64,000 bases of DNA from contig NZ_PYGC01000011.1 in NCBI RefSeq assembly GCF_003014495.1, positions 84,885 to 148,884 of the forward strand, read 5' to 3'. The DNA is from Prolixibacter denitrificans. GTDB taxonomy: Bacteria; Bacteroidota; Bacteroidia; Bacteroidales; Prolixibacteraceae. Positions 27,983-35,931 of this stretch are shown in pieces. The stretch's first letter is position 1, and each line of letters opens with the position of its first letter. The translations under genes and the position numbers were made by a program. Under the pieces are notes generated by a model. That model ran no database searches. It saw nothing but the letters and a program-made list of their open reading frames with translations, and was not told the DNA's origin.

Positions 27983-28411
27983 TTACTTGTCGTTATCGAA
28001 AAATTCCTTGACGCTTTGGTTCAGATTATTCATATCCTGGTTAAACTGTGTCTTGAACTCTTCCCATTGTTCTTTGGTTTGATCGTTCAATTGATCTAAA
28101 TCCGACTGCAGTTTATCGCGTTGTGTTTCCAGTTTCTTCAAAGCTTCCTCTTTATCTTCGGATAGTTTATCTGATTGGTTGTCCATCTTGGCTTTAAGTT
28201 GGTCGATCTTCTGATTGGTCTGATCGAGCAATTCCTGGGCTTTGCTTTTCAAGTCAGCTTTCTTTTGTTCCAGGGTTTGATTCATCGATTGTGTAACATC
28301 TTTCATCTCCTGTTTCACATCGTTGTTATCGTCTTTTTTCGGCTTTTGCTTGCAGGCCGATACCGAGCCAATCATCAGGATCAGCAATGCATAAATGGTA
28401 ATACGTTTCAT
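27983..28411 (-). CDS. Coiled-coil lipoprotein (142 aa)
   Basis: The signal peptide ends in the lipobox GSVSAC (Cys20). The rest is nearly all alpha-helical coiled coil, rich in Lys, Asp, Gln and Leu (heptads such as LKSKAQELLDQTNQKIDQLKAK) with no globular domain. It should be a lipid-anchored periplasmic rod. Similar small proteins in Bacteroidota are found beside stress proteins, and a CsbD gene lies 250 bp upstream on the same strand. A role in envelope stress is inference. It resembles Lpp-like spacers in shape only. Confidence 0.8.
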   Translation of the reverse strand: MKRITIYALLILMIGSVSACKQKPKKDDNNDVKQEMKDVTQSMNQTLEQKKADLKSKAQELLDQTNQKIDQLKAKMDNQSDKLSEDKEEALKKLETQRDKLQSDLDQLNDQTKEQWEEFKTQFNQDMNNLNQSVKEFFDNDK

Positions 28412-28658
28412 GTTTTATCCTCCTGTTTTTGATCTTAATCTTAAAAATGGTTGGTAACCTTGCCGGATTAATCAATCACCAGCTACTCCCGTGAGGGAAG
28501 TTTCCGGTATAGGTTTCATCACTTATATATACAAGGGGAAATATCAGCCAGAATACGGCTAATTTACCAGGCAGGACGTAGGTGGGATTCCTGCTGTTCC
28601 GGTGAGCAAATATAAAAATTTGTATGAAAAACTCCGGATGGGAACCGGAGAAAATGCA

Positions 28659-28853
28659 CTATAAGCCTTCGATCTCTTTCCTGATTTCGGCTGCTATTTC
28701 TTCTTTCGTTTTGTTTAATTTCCTTTGCAGGCGACCCAATAGTTCATCTTCTTTGCCTTCCACAAAGGTCAAATCGTCTTCGGTCAAATCGCCATACTTC
28801 TGTTTCAGTCTTCCTTTCAATTCGTTCCAGTTTCCTTTAATCTTTAAATCCAT
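28659..28853 (-). CDS. CsbD family stress-response protein
   Basis: A 64-residue hydrophilic protein with the CsbD pattern: an N-terminal [25 protein letters not shown] followed by [21 protein letters not shown]. Length is typical of the family. CsbD proteins are induced by general stress in many bacteria, but their biochemical activity is unknown. The surrounding intergenic stretches (28412-28658 and 28854-28995) contain no other gene. Confidence 0.9.
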   Translation of the reverse strand: MDLKIKGNWNELKGRLKQKYGDLTEDDLTFVEGKEDELLGRLQRKLNKTKEEIAAEIRKEIEGL

Positions 28854-28995
28854 AATTTTTATTTTTTGTTGTTATTCGTATATCTTGCTTCTTCTCACTA
28901 GGTAGACAAATAACACGGCGAATTGTTTGGTTATTTACCGCTTTTTTGCGGCTAACACCTTCAAAATAAATCAAATCATTAGCTATCCTGGAATT

Positions 28996-29610
28996 CTAGC
29001 CCACCTTTTCGGCAGTCAACGAGAAAAGCGGAAACTTCTGTGAATGACCGTCCCGTTTTCTCTCCAGCTCGTAAAAGATTTCGTAATGCACCGGGTTCAT
29101 TCCGTGTTCCTTTAACAGCCCCGACAGTTTATCTTTGTCAAAGCCCTTATGTCCGGTAAATCCACTACCGTGAAAACTGCCGTCTTCTTTTACCAAATCA
29201 CCAATGCACAATTTTCCGCCCGGTTTCAGCAACCGATGGAACACCTGCAAAATATCCGGCAGCGAATCGATGTGGTGCATGGTCATCAAGGTATAAATGG
29301 CGTCGAACGGGCCAATATCCGGTGATGTTTCCAGTAAATCGACGTTCAGCGGAAAGAAGTGGGAGAGTTTTTCTTTCGCTATCTTCTCTTTCAACACGTC
29401 AATCATGCCTTCCGAACTATCGACCAATACAATGGTGTCGAATGCTTCCTTTAGCTGGTAGCTGAGCAAGCCGGTTCCGGCTCCGAATTCCAGGGCACTC
29501 ATTTTCGGTTTTGGGTGTATCTGTTCGATGATTGTTTTTGCGAAAGCGGCAGCTCTTTCTGTTTTTATCGGGTCGTCGTCCCAGGTGCGGGCGCGTTCAT
29601 CAAATGACAT
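28996..29610 (-). CDS. Class I SAM-dependent methyltransferase
   Basis: A 204-residue Rossmann-fold methyltransferase. Motif I is SALEFGAGTGLLSYQL, followed by the acidic ribose-binding VLVDSSEGMI, motif II/IV FDAIYTLMTMHHI and motif III LLKPGGKLCIGDLVKEDGSFH. It looks like the UbiE/small-molecule methyltransferase branch. The ATG at 29610 (MSFDERARTWDDDP) is preferred over an upstream one because this is the usual N-terminus of the family. It is divergent from fumarase, about 130 bp apart. Substrate unknown. Confidence 0.88.
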   Translation of the reverse strand: MSFDERARTWDDDPIKTERAAAFAKTIIEQIHPKPKMSALEFGAGTGLLSYQLKEAFDTIVLVDSSEGMIDVLKEKIAKEKLSHFFPLNVDLLETSPDIGPFDAIYTLMTMHHIDSLPDILQVFHRLLKPGGKLCIGDLVKEDGSFHGSGFTGHKGFDKDKLSGLLKEHGMNPVHYEIFYELERKRDGHSQKFPLFSLTAEKVG

Positions 29611-29742
29611 GATTCTATTCTTTTTAAATGTTTTTGACAACTGGTTTATTCAACGATTGCCATTCCGGTTTGTTCAGTAAATACAAGTTCATATCTACGA
29701 AATTTGCCGGAAAACAAAAGTCCGGTGCAAAATATACAGAAA

Positions 29743-31140
29743 ATGGAAAAGTTCAGAACAGAAACCGATTCAATGGGCGAAATTCAGGTTCCCGCCGAAC
29801 ATTACTGGGGAGCGCAAACCCAACGTTCATTTCAAAATTTTCAAATCGGAACCCAACGTTTTCAGTGGCCTTCACCGATTATCCGGGCGTTGGGGATTGT
29901 GAAAAAGGCTGCAGCACAGGCAAATGAGGAACTCGGTGAGTTGCCGTCTGACATTGCCGGTAATATTATGGCTGCCGCCGAAGAGGTGATCACCGGCCGG
30001 ATGGACAGTGAGTTTCCGTTGGTGGTCTTTCAAACAGGTTCGGGAACGCAATCGAACATGAATGCCAACGAGGTGATTTCCAATCGCGCTATCGAAATGA
30101 TGGGCGGCGAAAGGGGAAGCAAGAAACCGGTTCATCCCAACGACCATGTCAACCGCAGTCAGTCGTCGAACGACACGTTTCCTACGGCCATGCACATTGC
30201 GTTGGTTGAAGAGTTGCACAAGCGTCTTTTTACTTCGGTTGAGTTGCTGCGAAAAACACTGGCTGATAAATCGGACCTGTATCAATCGATTGTGAAAACC
30301 GGACGCACGCACTTGCAGGATGCCACGCCGTTAACGGTAGGACAGGAGATGAGCGGCTGGGTAGCCCAGCTCGATTTCGCGATGGAAGGCATTCGCGCTT
30401 CGCTTCCCGGATTGTATGATCTGGCTATTGGAGGAACGGCAGTGGGTACCGGATTGAACACCCATCCGCAGTTTGCCATGCGGGCGGTGCATTTTATCTC
30501 CGAAATTACGGGGCATCCTTTCCGTAATGCACCCAATAAGTTCTTCGCACTCTCGGCACACGACGCGCTGGTGCAGACTTCGGCAGCACTGCGTACGCTG
30601 GCCGGGGCGTTGATGAAAATTGCCAATGATGTGCGCTGGCTGGCTTCCGGCCCCCGTTGTGGTATTGGCGAATACAATATTCCGGCTAACGAGCCCGGTT
30701 CATCTATCATGCCCGGTAAGGTGAACCCTACCCAAAGCGAAGCATTGACCATGGTTTGTGCCCAGGTGTTTGGTAACGATGCCACCGTCGCTTTCGCGGG
30801 AAGCCAGGGAAACTTCCAGCTCAATGTGTACAAGCCGGTGATGGCGCATAACGTATTGGAGAGTATCACGCTGCTCGCGGATGCCTGTCGGTCGTTCAAT
30901 GAACATTGCGCGGTGGGAATCGAGCCGAACTTGCCAAGGATTAACGAGAATATCCAAAAGAACCTGATGCTGGTTACGGCACTAAACCGCCACATTGGAT
31001 ACGATAAGGCGGCCCGGATTGCTAAGAAAGCCCACGCGGAAGGGAAGACCTTACGGGAAGCCGCACTGGAATTGAAATACGTATCGGAAGAGGAATTCGA
31101 CCAGTGGGTCATTCCACTGGAGATGACCCACCCGCATTAA
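29743..31140 (+). CDS. fumC: Class II fumarate hydratase
   Basis: A 465-residue class II fumarase, starting [17 protein letters not shown] at 29743; the earlier in-frame codons do not match the family N-terminus. Clear motifs are [50 protein letters not shown] and the superfamily signature [16 protein letters not shown]. It reversibly hydrates fumarate to malate in the citric acid cycle and needs no iron-sulfur cluster. A GC-rich terminator follows. Confidence 0.97.
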   Translation: MEKFRTETDSMGEIQVPAEHYWGAQTQRSFQNFQIGTQRFQWPSPIIRALGIVKKAAAQANEELGELPSDIAGNIMAAAEEVITGRMDSEFPLVVFQTGSGTQSNMNANEVISNRAIEMMGGERGSKKPVHPNDHVNRSQSSNDTFPTAMHIALVEELHKRLFTSVELLRKTLADKSDLYQSIVKTGRTHLQDATPLTVGQEMSGWVAQLDFAMEGIRASLPGLYDLAIGGTAVGTGLNTHPQFAMRAVHFISEITGHPFRNAPNKFFALSAHDALVQTSAALRTLAGALMKIANDVRWLASGPRCGIGEYNIPANEPGSSIMPGKVNPTQSEALTMVCAQVFGNDATVAFAGSQGNFQLNVYKPVMAHNVLESITLLADACRSFNEHCAVGIEPNLPRINENIQKNLMLVTALNRHIGYDKAARIAKKAHAEGKTLREAALELKYVSEEEFDQWVIPLEMTHPH

Positions 31141-31144
31141 TAAG

Positions 31145-31190
31145 AAAAAAAAGCCTCGTCAGGAAATTCTCCCGGCGAGGCTATTTTATA
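31145..31190. terminator. Bidirectional intrinsic terminator
   Basis: The stem AGCCTCG / CGAGGCT (31152-31158 with 31176-31182) has an A8 run on the left and ATTTTAT on the right. It lies between the convergent fumC and SDR genes and is followed at 31197-31221 by a palindromic GGTCAGG-CCTGAC repeat that also occurs at 59131. Confidence 0.8.
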
Positions 31191-31233
31191 ATATCAGTGT
31201 AGGGTCAGGCCATGTCCTGACTTTTCAAAATCA

Positions 31234-31833
31234 TTAATACAACCGGATAACTTCTCCCGTAACGTATCCTTCTACACTACGAAGATAACCACTCACGGTC
31301 CGTTTCATGGTAACGGGCAGATGGCCGGGGAAGAGGTGTCCCTGTCGTTCGGCGGCATCTTCCACCAAACCCGGAGCGACGACATTGATGCGCAGGCCGC
31401 GTTTCAGTTCCCGTGCAGTGGCTATTACAAAGCTGTGAATACCTCCGTTCACCATCGAAGCACCTACCGAACCTTTCACCGGGTCTTCGCCCAGAATACC
31501 GGTTGTGAGGGTAAACGAGCCGTTATCTTTCAGGTAGCGCTGTCCAATGCGCACCAGGTTGACCTGTCCCATCAGTTTATTGCGGATGCTGATGTAAAAG
31601 TCTTCTTCCGTCAGGTCCTCGAAATTGCCCCACTTGGTGGCGCCGGCAATGGAAATAACGGCATCCAGGTTGGGAACATCCTGAAACATCTTCTCGATAG
31701 AGCCTTCCGAGGCTAAATCCACGTTGACATCACCGCTTTTCCGTCCGGCCACAACTACTTCGTGTCGTTTCTTCAATTCCGTTGTTACCTTGTTGCCAAT
31801 GGTGCCGTTTCCACCGATAATCAATATTTTCAT
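31234..31833 (-). CDS. Short SDR-type oxidoreductase without the classical YxxxK
   Basis: A 199-residue NAD(P)-binding protein. The glycine motif is ILIIGGNGTIGNKV and the NADP-selecting arginine pattern is VVAGRKSGDVNVDL. SIAGATKWG corresponds to the NAG region. Where classical short-chain dehydrogenases have Tyr-x-x-x-Lys, this protein reads ASMVNGGIHSFVIATARE, so the catalytic tyrosine and lysine are missing. This matches a known short SDR subgroup in bacteria with an uncertain reaction; it may be a reductase of altered chemistry or a redox sensor. Single gene facing fumC. Confidence 0.85.
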   Translation of the reverse strand: MKILIIGGNGTIGNKVTTELKKRHEVVVAGRKSGDVNVDLASEGSIEKMFQDVPNLDAVISIAGATKWGNFEDLTEEDFYISIRNKLMGQVNLVRIGQRYLKDNGSFTLTTGILGEDPVKGSVGASMVNGGIHSFVIATARELKRGLRINVVAPGLVEDAAERQGHLFPGHLPVTMKRTVSGYLRSVEGYVTGEVIRLY

Positions 31834-31868
31834 CTTGCTGTATTCTTTTTATGTCCGACTGTTTGTTT

Positions 31869-31906
31869 GCAAAAGGTAAACGGTTGATTCGGTATTTGGT
31901 TTGATG
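31869..31906 (+). repeat. 38-nt direct repeat, copy 1 (copy 2 at 32393-32430)
   Basis: The 38-nt sequence starting GCAAAAGGTAAACGGT and ending TTTGGTTTGATG is repeated at 32393-32430 with five mismatches. The two copies flank the small lipoprotein gene at 32004-32300. The first copy sits in the likely promoter region for that gene. Confidence 0.7.
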
Positions 31907-32003
31907 CTTGTTGAAAAAGAAAAAATCGATGGCCGATTATAAAGCAACCTTTTTATTTATCGGCTCATCCTATTACCACTATGAGAACCTAATTTGTCAG
32001 ACT

Positions 32004-32300
32004 ATGAGAAAAGTAATGATTCTACTATTTGTGTTAATTCCTGTTTTTTCCAATTGCACAAAAGATGATTCCGAATTGATTGCCCAAATCAGGGAGATAG
32101 CCTGGAATTCACTGGATGACCAGGAAAAATCGACGGTGATAATTGACTGGACACAGGCGAAAGTTGAAATGACAACTTACAACGATAAAAGTGCTTACTC
32201 TGTGATATTTAATACAGATGCTGATGCTCTGTTAGGCCCTATTACTGTATATGTTGATCCAGTTACTAAGAAAGTACTGGGATATGCCGGAAGGTTTTAG
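32004..32300 (+). CDS. Small lipoprotein (98 aa), unknown function
   Basis: The ATG at 32004 gives a good lipoprotein signal (MRKVMILLFVLIPVFSNC, Cys18); the upstream in-frame codons are not signal-like. The mature part is about 80 residues with a helix (ELIAQIREIAWNSLDDQEK) and beta strands (TVIIDWTQAKVEM, YSVIFNTDADALLGPITVYVDPVTKKVLGY), a pattern seen in many small Bacteroidota lipoproteins and reminiscent of a PepSY-like half domain, though I would not assign it. Flanked by a pair of 38-nt direct repeats. Confidence 0.75.
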   Translation: MRKVMILLFVLIPVFSNCTKDDSELIAQIREIAWNSLDDQEKSTVIIDWTQAKVEMTTYNDKSAYSVIFNTDADALLGPITVYVDPVTKKVLGYAGRF

Positions 32301-33019
32301 TATAGTCGTTCAGGCAATTTCCGGTAAAAAAGCTATAATTGCAGACCTTGTTTAGAGCCTGTTAACCGGGTAATATGTTCCGGCGTGTGTTAGCAAAAGG
32401 TAAACGGTCTATCCGGATTTTGGTTTGATGAGGCATGGAAAAGAAAAGGAATTGCTCCTCAGATATTACATTCTCTCAGAATAAAATATTCCTGAAATGT
32501 ATATGACTCCGGGGGAGTCATATATTGTTAGGCAACAGAAGGCCAGCGTTTATTCGACCCCGGCCGGGGTCGTACGGAAAAGAGCCAGGGGTTTTATTCT
32601 AACAACATACCATCCCGCCGGGATGGTATTACGGTGCGAGCAAATTCATCTGCTGTAATAGAGGCATGACTCCGCAATGGTATACTATTACGCTGCATAC
32701 AGATGAGCTCAAATCTTTCTACTGTTCTTTTTTTGTCTTTCTACTTAGAAAGGTGGATCACTTATAGGTAGGATTTTTTAAAAAGAACAGTAGAAGTTTC
32801 TGAACTTATACGTAGAAGTTTTTACCAACACAGAAACAATGGTATTTGTCGGGAATTTTCCTTTGGAATATCATGCATTGAAATACTCCAATTTCTTGTT
32901 CTCGCTGGGGCTGTTCATAAATAGGTAAGGGGCTAAAACACTTGGAAGCTAAAATTTTGCTATTTTCAGAAGTAGAAAACCTGACTGATGAAACAATAGA
33001 CTTCACTGGTTTTAGTAAA
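32301..33019. repeat. Palindrome-rich intergenic region
   Basis: About 720 bp without a gene. It holds the second 38-nt repeat (32393-32430) and three GC-rich perfect palindromes in a row: ATATGACTCC/GGAGTCATAT (32501-32523), CGACCCC/GGGGTCG (32555-32572) and TACCATCCC/GGGATGGTA (32608-32628). A perfect 16-bp inverted repeat TTCTACTGTTCTTTTT follows (32717-32732 with 32780-32795), with a 47-bp loop. The GC palindromes look like the dispersed REP-type elements of Bacteroidota. Confidence 0.7.
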
Positions 33020-33913
33020 ATGATAAAACAAAGGAGAAATATAATATTCGTTTTTTTATTGTTGTCTATCAACCTATCAGCGCAAGTTCGGTATGATACC
33101 ATTCCTCGAGATGATGAGGCTGAAATTGGTGGGTGGTCAGAAAAATTGCCTGTTTTTAAAGATTTTTTGGGTCAGATGTCAACTTATTTTTCAAAAGTAG
33201 ATTGGGAAGATCTTGATTGTTACGGCAAGAAGGTTTATGTGTCGACGACTTTTGGGAAAGACGGAAAGCTGAAAGACACAAGAGTCCTGAGAGCAGTGAA
33301 TCCGGCTTGTGATTCAATGGCATTTTATTTTGTTAAAGGACTAAAAGAATGGCTGCCGGGGTTACACCGAGGAAGGTTTGTTGATATTTCTTTCGTTTTT
33401 CCTATTAGGTTCGATAGCACGTTTAATGACAGAAAGTCGGGTTCCTCATTCTTTCTTGATGAAACGGAAGAAGAATATGCAAAGAGGAAAGCTTATTTTG
33501 ACTTTGTTTATTCGAACGAATATGGACAAGAGATTATCGGTGACTTTGAGCTTTTCAGGAATTACTTGGCCGAAGTTTTGAGCGATAGTCAGCACGTGTA
33601 CATTTTTACTGATTATGAGTTCCCAAGAAAAGAAGGAATCGAGCTACGGTTTAAACCTCCTGAAAATAAGGATTTGCATCTATTAGTACGAGCTCCTAAA
33701 CAGAACCGGGTACTCTATGACTATCGTATACGGAGGGGAAAAGTGCGTATTCCCAGAGAAAAGAAATTATTTCTTCTGTTCTATCAAGAGGGCACTCCTC
33801 CATTGCTTCAAACCGGGATAATGTATGCAAAAGATGATACAACCATCAATTTGACACTAGAGCATTATACAAAAGGACAATTATTGGATGAAATAAAGGA
33901 AATTCAGCAATGA
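33020..33913 (+). CDS. Secreted protein with TonB C-terminal-like domain
   Basis: A 297-residue protein. The ATG at 33020 gives a signal peptide (MIKQRRNIIFVFLLLSINLSAQ). Residues about 60-125 resemble a TonB C-terminal domain: KVYVSTTFGKDGKLKDTRVLRAVNPACDSMAFYFVKGLKEWLPG, including the W-x-PG ending. The C-terminal half is beta-rich (HLLVRAPKQNRVLYDYRI) and unrecognised. There is no N-terminal TonB-type anchor, so it is probably a periplasmic protein that uses the fold for binding instead of energy transfer. A second protein of this kind is at 53660. Confidence 0.7.
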   Translation: MIKQRRNIIFVFLLLSINLSAQVRYDTIPRDDEAEIGGWSEKLPVFKDFLGQMSTYFSKVDWEDLDCYGKKVYVSTTFGKDGKLKDTRVLRAVNPACDSMAFYFVKGLKEWLPGLHRGRFVDISFVFPIRFDSTFNDRKSGSSFFLDETEEEYAKRKAYFDFVYSNEYGQEIIGDFELFRNYLAEVLSDSQHVYIFTDYEFPRKEGIELRFKPPENKDLHLLVRAPKQNRVLYDYRIRRGKVRIPREKKLFLLFYQEGTPPLLQTGIMYAKDDTTINLTLEHYTKGQLLDEIKEIQQ

Positions 33914-34058
33914 TATATAGCCGCATATCATAACTAGGGATTACTATTGATTTTACCAATTTATGTTAATGTATTACTGAATAATTTTCTAACTTGTCAA
34001 TACTTATAGTTGTCATATTAATAAATATAAACTTGTATCAACACTAAAAAGAATAACC

Positions 34059-34244
34059 ATGAGCAAGAAAAGTCGAAGCAATAATTCTGCCGGGGGCGCC
34101 GTGTATGGACTGGGTTTCATCGGAGCAGCCATCTACTTCATATCCGTTGCCACCAGCTTTTGGATGGGCGTACTGGGATTCTTGAAAGCCATTGTTTGGC
34201 CGGCTTTTCTTGTTTATGAGGCGTTTAAGTTTTTTGCCAAGTAA
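34059..34244 (+). CDS. Small hydrophobic membrane protein (61 aa)
   Basis: A 61-residue protein with a basic, Ser-rich start (MSKKSRSNNSAGGA) followed by two hydrophobic helices (VYGLGFIGAAIYFISVATSFW and MGVLGFLKAIVWPAFLVYEAF) and a C-terminal KFFAK. Proteins of this size and pattern are widespread in bacteria but have no known function. It lies alone, 108 bp before the ECF sigma gene. The length and composition argue for a real gene. Confidence 0.75.
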   Translation: MSKKSRSNNSAGGAVYGLGFIGAAIYFISVATSFWMGVLGFLKAIVWPAFLVYEAFKFFAK

Positions 34245-34351
34245 AGTCGCCTGTTGCTGGGAACCGATAGTTAAAACCTCATTTTTTTCTCTGTTGCTGT
34301 TTGTAAAAGCGAATTGCATTTATCCTGTTTGTTAGCAACAATTCTGACCCA

Positions 34352-34918
34352 TTGCCAACTAACACACTTTTCAACGATATTCGTCTGGGCGATAAAAAAG
34401 CTTTCGATAAGCTGTTCCTGGTTTATTACGGGGAACTATGTCGTTTTGCCTATACGTTTGCTAAAGATTTCGATCATTCGGAAGAGATTGTTCAACGCAT
34501 GTTTGTCAGAATCTGGGAGAATCGCAAGAAGTTGATTGAACCGGAGAACGGGAAATCCTATCTCTACAAAGCAGTTTATAACGAATATTTGAAGCACCGG
34601 AGAAGCGAGGACGTTCGAAAACAATACCACCTCAGTTATATTTTAAATAAAAATGATGATGAGGAGGAAACAGAGTCATACCAACAGGTACTTCCATTAC
34701 TGAATAAAGCGATAGATATGCTGCCGGAGAAATGCCGGCAAATTTTTGTATTGAACAAACTGGAAGGCCTTACCCAGAAAGAGATTGCTGAGTATTTGAA
34801 TATCTCAGTAAAAACCGTCGAGAATCAGGTCGCCATAGCCGTTTCCAAACTACGGGAAGAGTTGAAACCATACCTTCATTTATTGCCGGCTACATTACTG
34901 TTGATTGTTTTTCATTAA
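34352..34918 (+). CDS. ECF RNA polymerase sigma factor with TTG start
   Basis: A 188-residue ECF sigma factor. Region 2: LGDKKAFDKLFLVYYGELCRFAYTFAKDFDHSEEIVQRMFVRIWENR. Region 4: LPEKCRQIFVLNKLEGLTQKEIAEYLNISVKTVENQVAIA. No in-frame ATG, GTG or other TTG lies between the stop at 34304 and the sequence needed for region 2, so TTG at 34352 is the best start. It is followed 60 bp later by a FecR-type anti-sigma factor and an unusual receptor-like protein, and probably controls the operon up to 39.5 kb. Confidence 0.9.
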   Translation: MPTNTLFNDIRLGDKKAFDKLFLVYYGELCRFAYTFAKDFDHSEEIVQRMFVRIWENRKKLIEPENGKSYLYKAVYNEYLKHRRSEDVRKQYHLSYILNKNDDEEETESYQQVLPLLNKAIDMLPEKCRQIFVLNKLEGLTQKEIAEYLNISVKTVENQVAIAVSKLREELKPYLHLLPATLLLIVFH

Positions 34919-34977
34919 AATTTTCACTCGTTCTTTGGGGGATTCATTTTCGGGAAGGTTCATTCTTAAAAAAAGCA

Positions 34978-35931
34978 ATGGAACCCATTCCGATGCATCT
35001 TATTATTCAGTCATTCGAAAGCGGGTTGTCAGAAAAAGAGCAGCAGGAGCTTGATACGTGGTTGGCGGCATCAGACGAAAACCGGCAGCAATACGAAGAA
35101 TTGCGAAAAACGTATGTTGCCGGCGGAAAACTGAACATCGACTTCGAACCGGATGCCCGGAAGGCATTAGCGAAAGTACACCGGCGGATTCATTCGAAGA
35201 AAGTCATTCGTTTCACCTGGCGGGTAACTGCTGCCGTCATTTTCCTGGCGCTGGTTACCCAGGTTGTTTTACAAACACAATCAACTGCCAACTGGAATGA
35301 GGTTATCGCTCAGCAACGGCAAACTGTTTATCTGCCCGACAGCTCCAAAGTCATTCTGGCGAAAAACGCGTATTTGAGCTACCCATCTACCTTTACGAAA
35401 AATGAGCGCGATGTTCGGTTGAGCGGAACAGCCTATTTTGAAGTGACTCACCATCCCGAACGACCATTTCGAATAAAGACAGCCGATGCTCAAATAAAAG
35501 TATTGGGTACCAAATTCCTGGTGAAATCCGGGTTGAAGAATACGGAGAGCGTTTCGGTAGACGAAGGACGGGTAGCATTCCGGACTGGTTCGTTATTCGC
35601 ACGACATAAGGTGATTTTGACCAAAAATGAAATTGGAATTTGGAATGCCAAAGATCATCAGTTAACCGAACAAGACAACCCTAATCCGAACAGCAACGCA
35701 TGGATTTCGGGGCGACTTTCGTTTACGAGCGCACCGTTGTCGGACGTTTTAAAAACATTGGAAGACCACTTTAAAATATCTGTAGAATTAGCTGATGAGA
35801 ATTTCGCCGACCTGAAATATTCCGGGCAATTTAACGACCTGGAAGGCGCTCAGAAGATTATACAAACCATTTGCCTTACCCTTAATCTTTCATACCAACA
35901 ACAAACTAACCACTTTATCCTTACACCATGA
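34978..35931 (+). CDS. FecR-type anti-sigma factor
   Basis: A 317-residue protein: cytoplasmic sigma-binding part (residues 1-75), one transmembrane helix (VTAAVIFLALVTQVVLQ), then the FecR domain (VYLPDSSKVILAKNAYLSYPSTF, HHPERPFRIKTADAQIKVLGTKF) and a C-terminal domain LSFTSAPLSDVLKTLEDHFKI ending LSYQQQTNHFILTP. The stop overlaps the next gene by 4 bp (ATGA). It is the partner of the preceding sigma factor and would receive the signal from the STN-like domain of the next protein. Confidence 0.9.
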   Translation: MEPIPMHLIIQSFESGLSEKEQQELDTWLAASDENRQQYEELRKTYVAGGKLNIDFEPDARKALAKVHRRIHSKKVIRFTWRVTAAVIFLALVTQVVLQTQSTANWNEVIAQQRQTVYLPDSSKVILAKNAYLSYPSTFTKNERDVRLSGTAYFEVTHHPERPFRIKTADAQIKVLGTKFLVKSGLKNTESVSVDEGRVAFRTGSLFARHKVILTKNEIGIWNAKDHQLTEQDNPNPNSNAWISGRLSFTSAPLSDVLKTLEDHFKISVELADENFADLKYSGQFNDLEGAQKIIQTICLTLNLSYQQQTNHFILTP

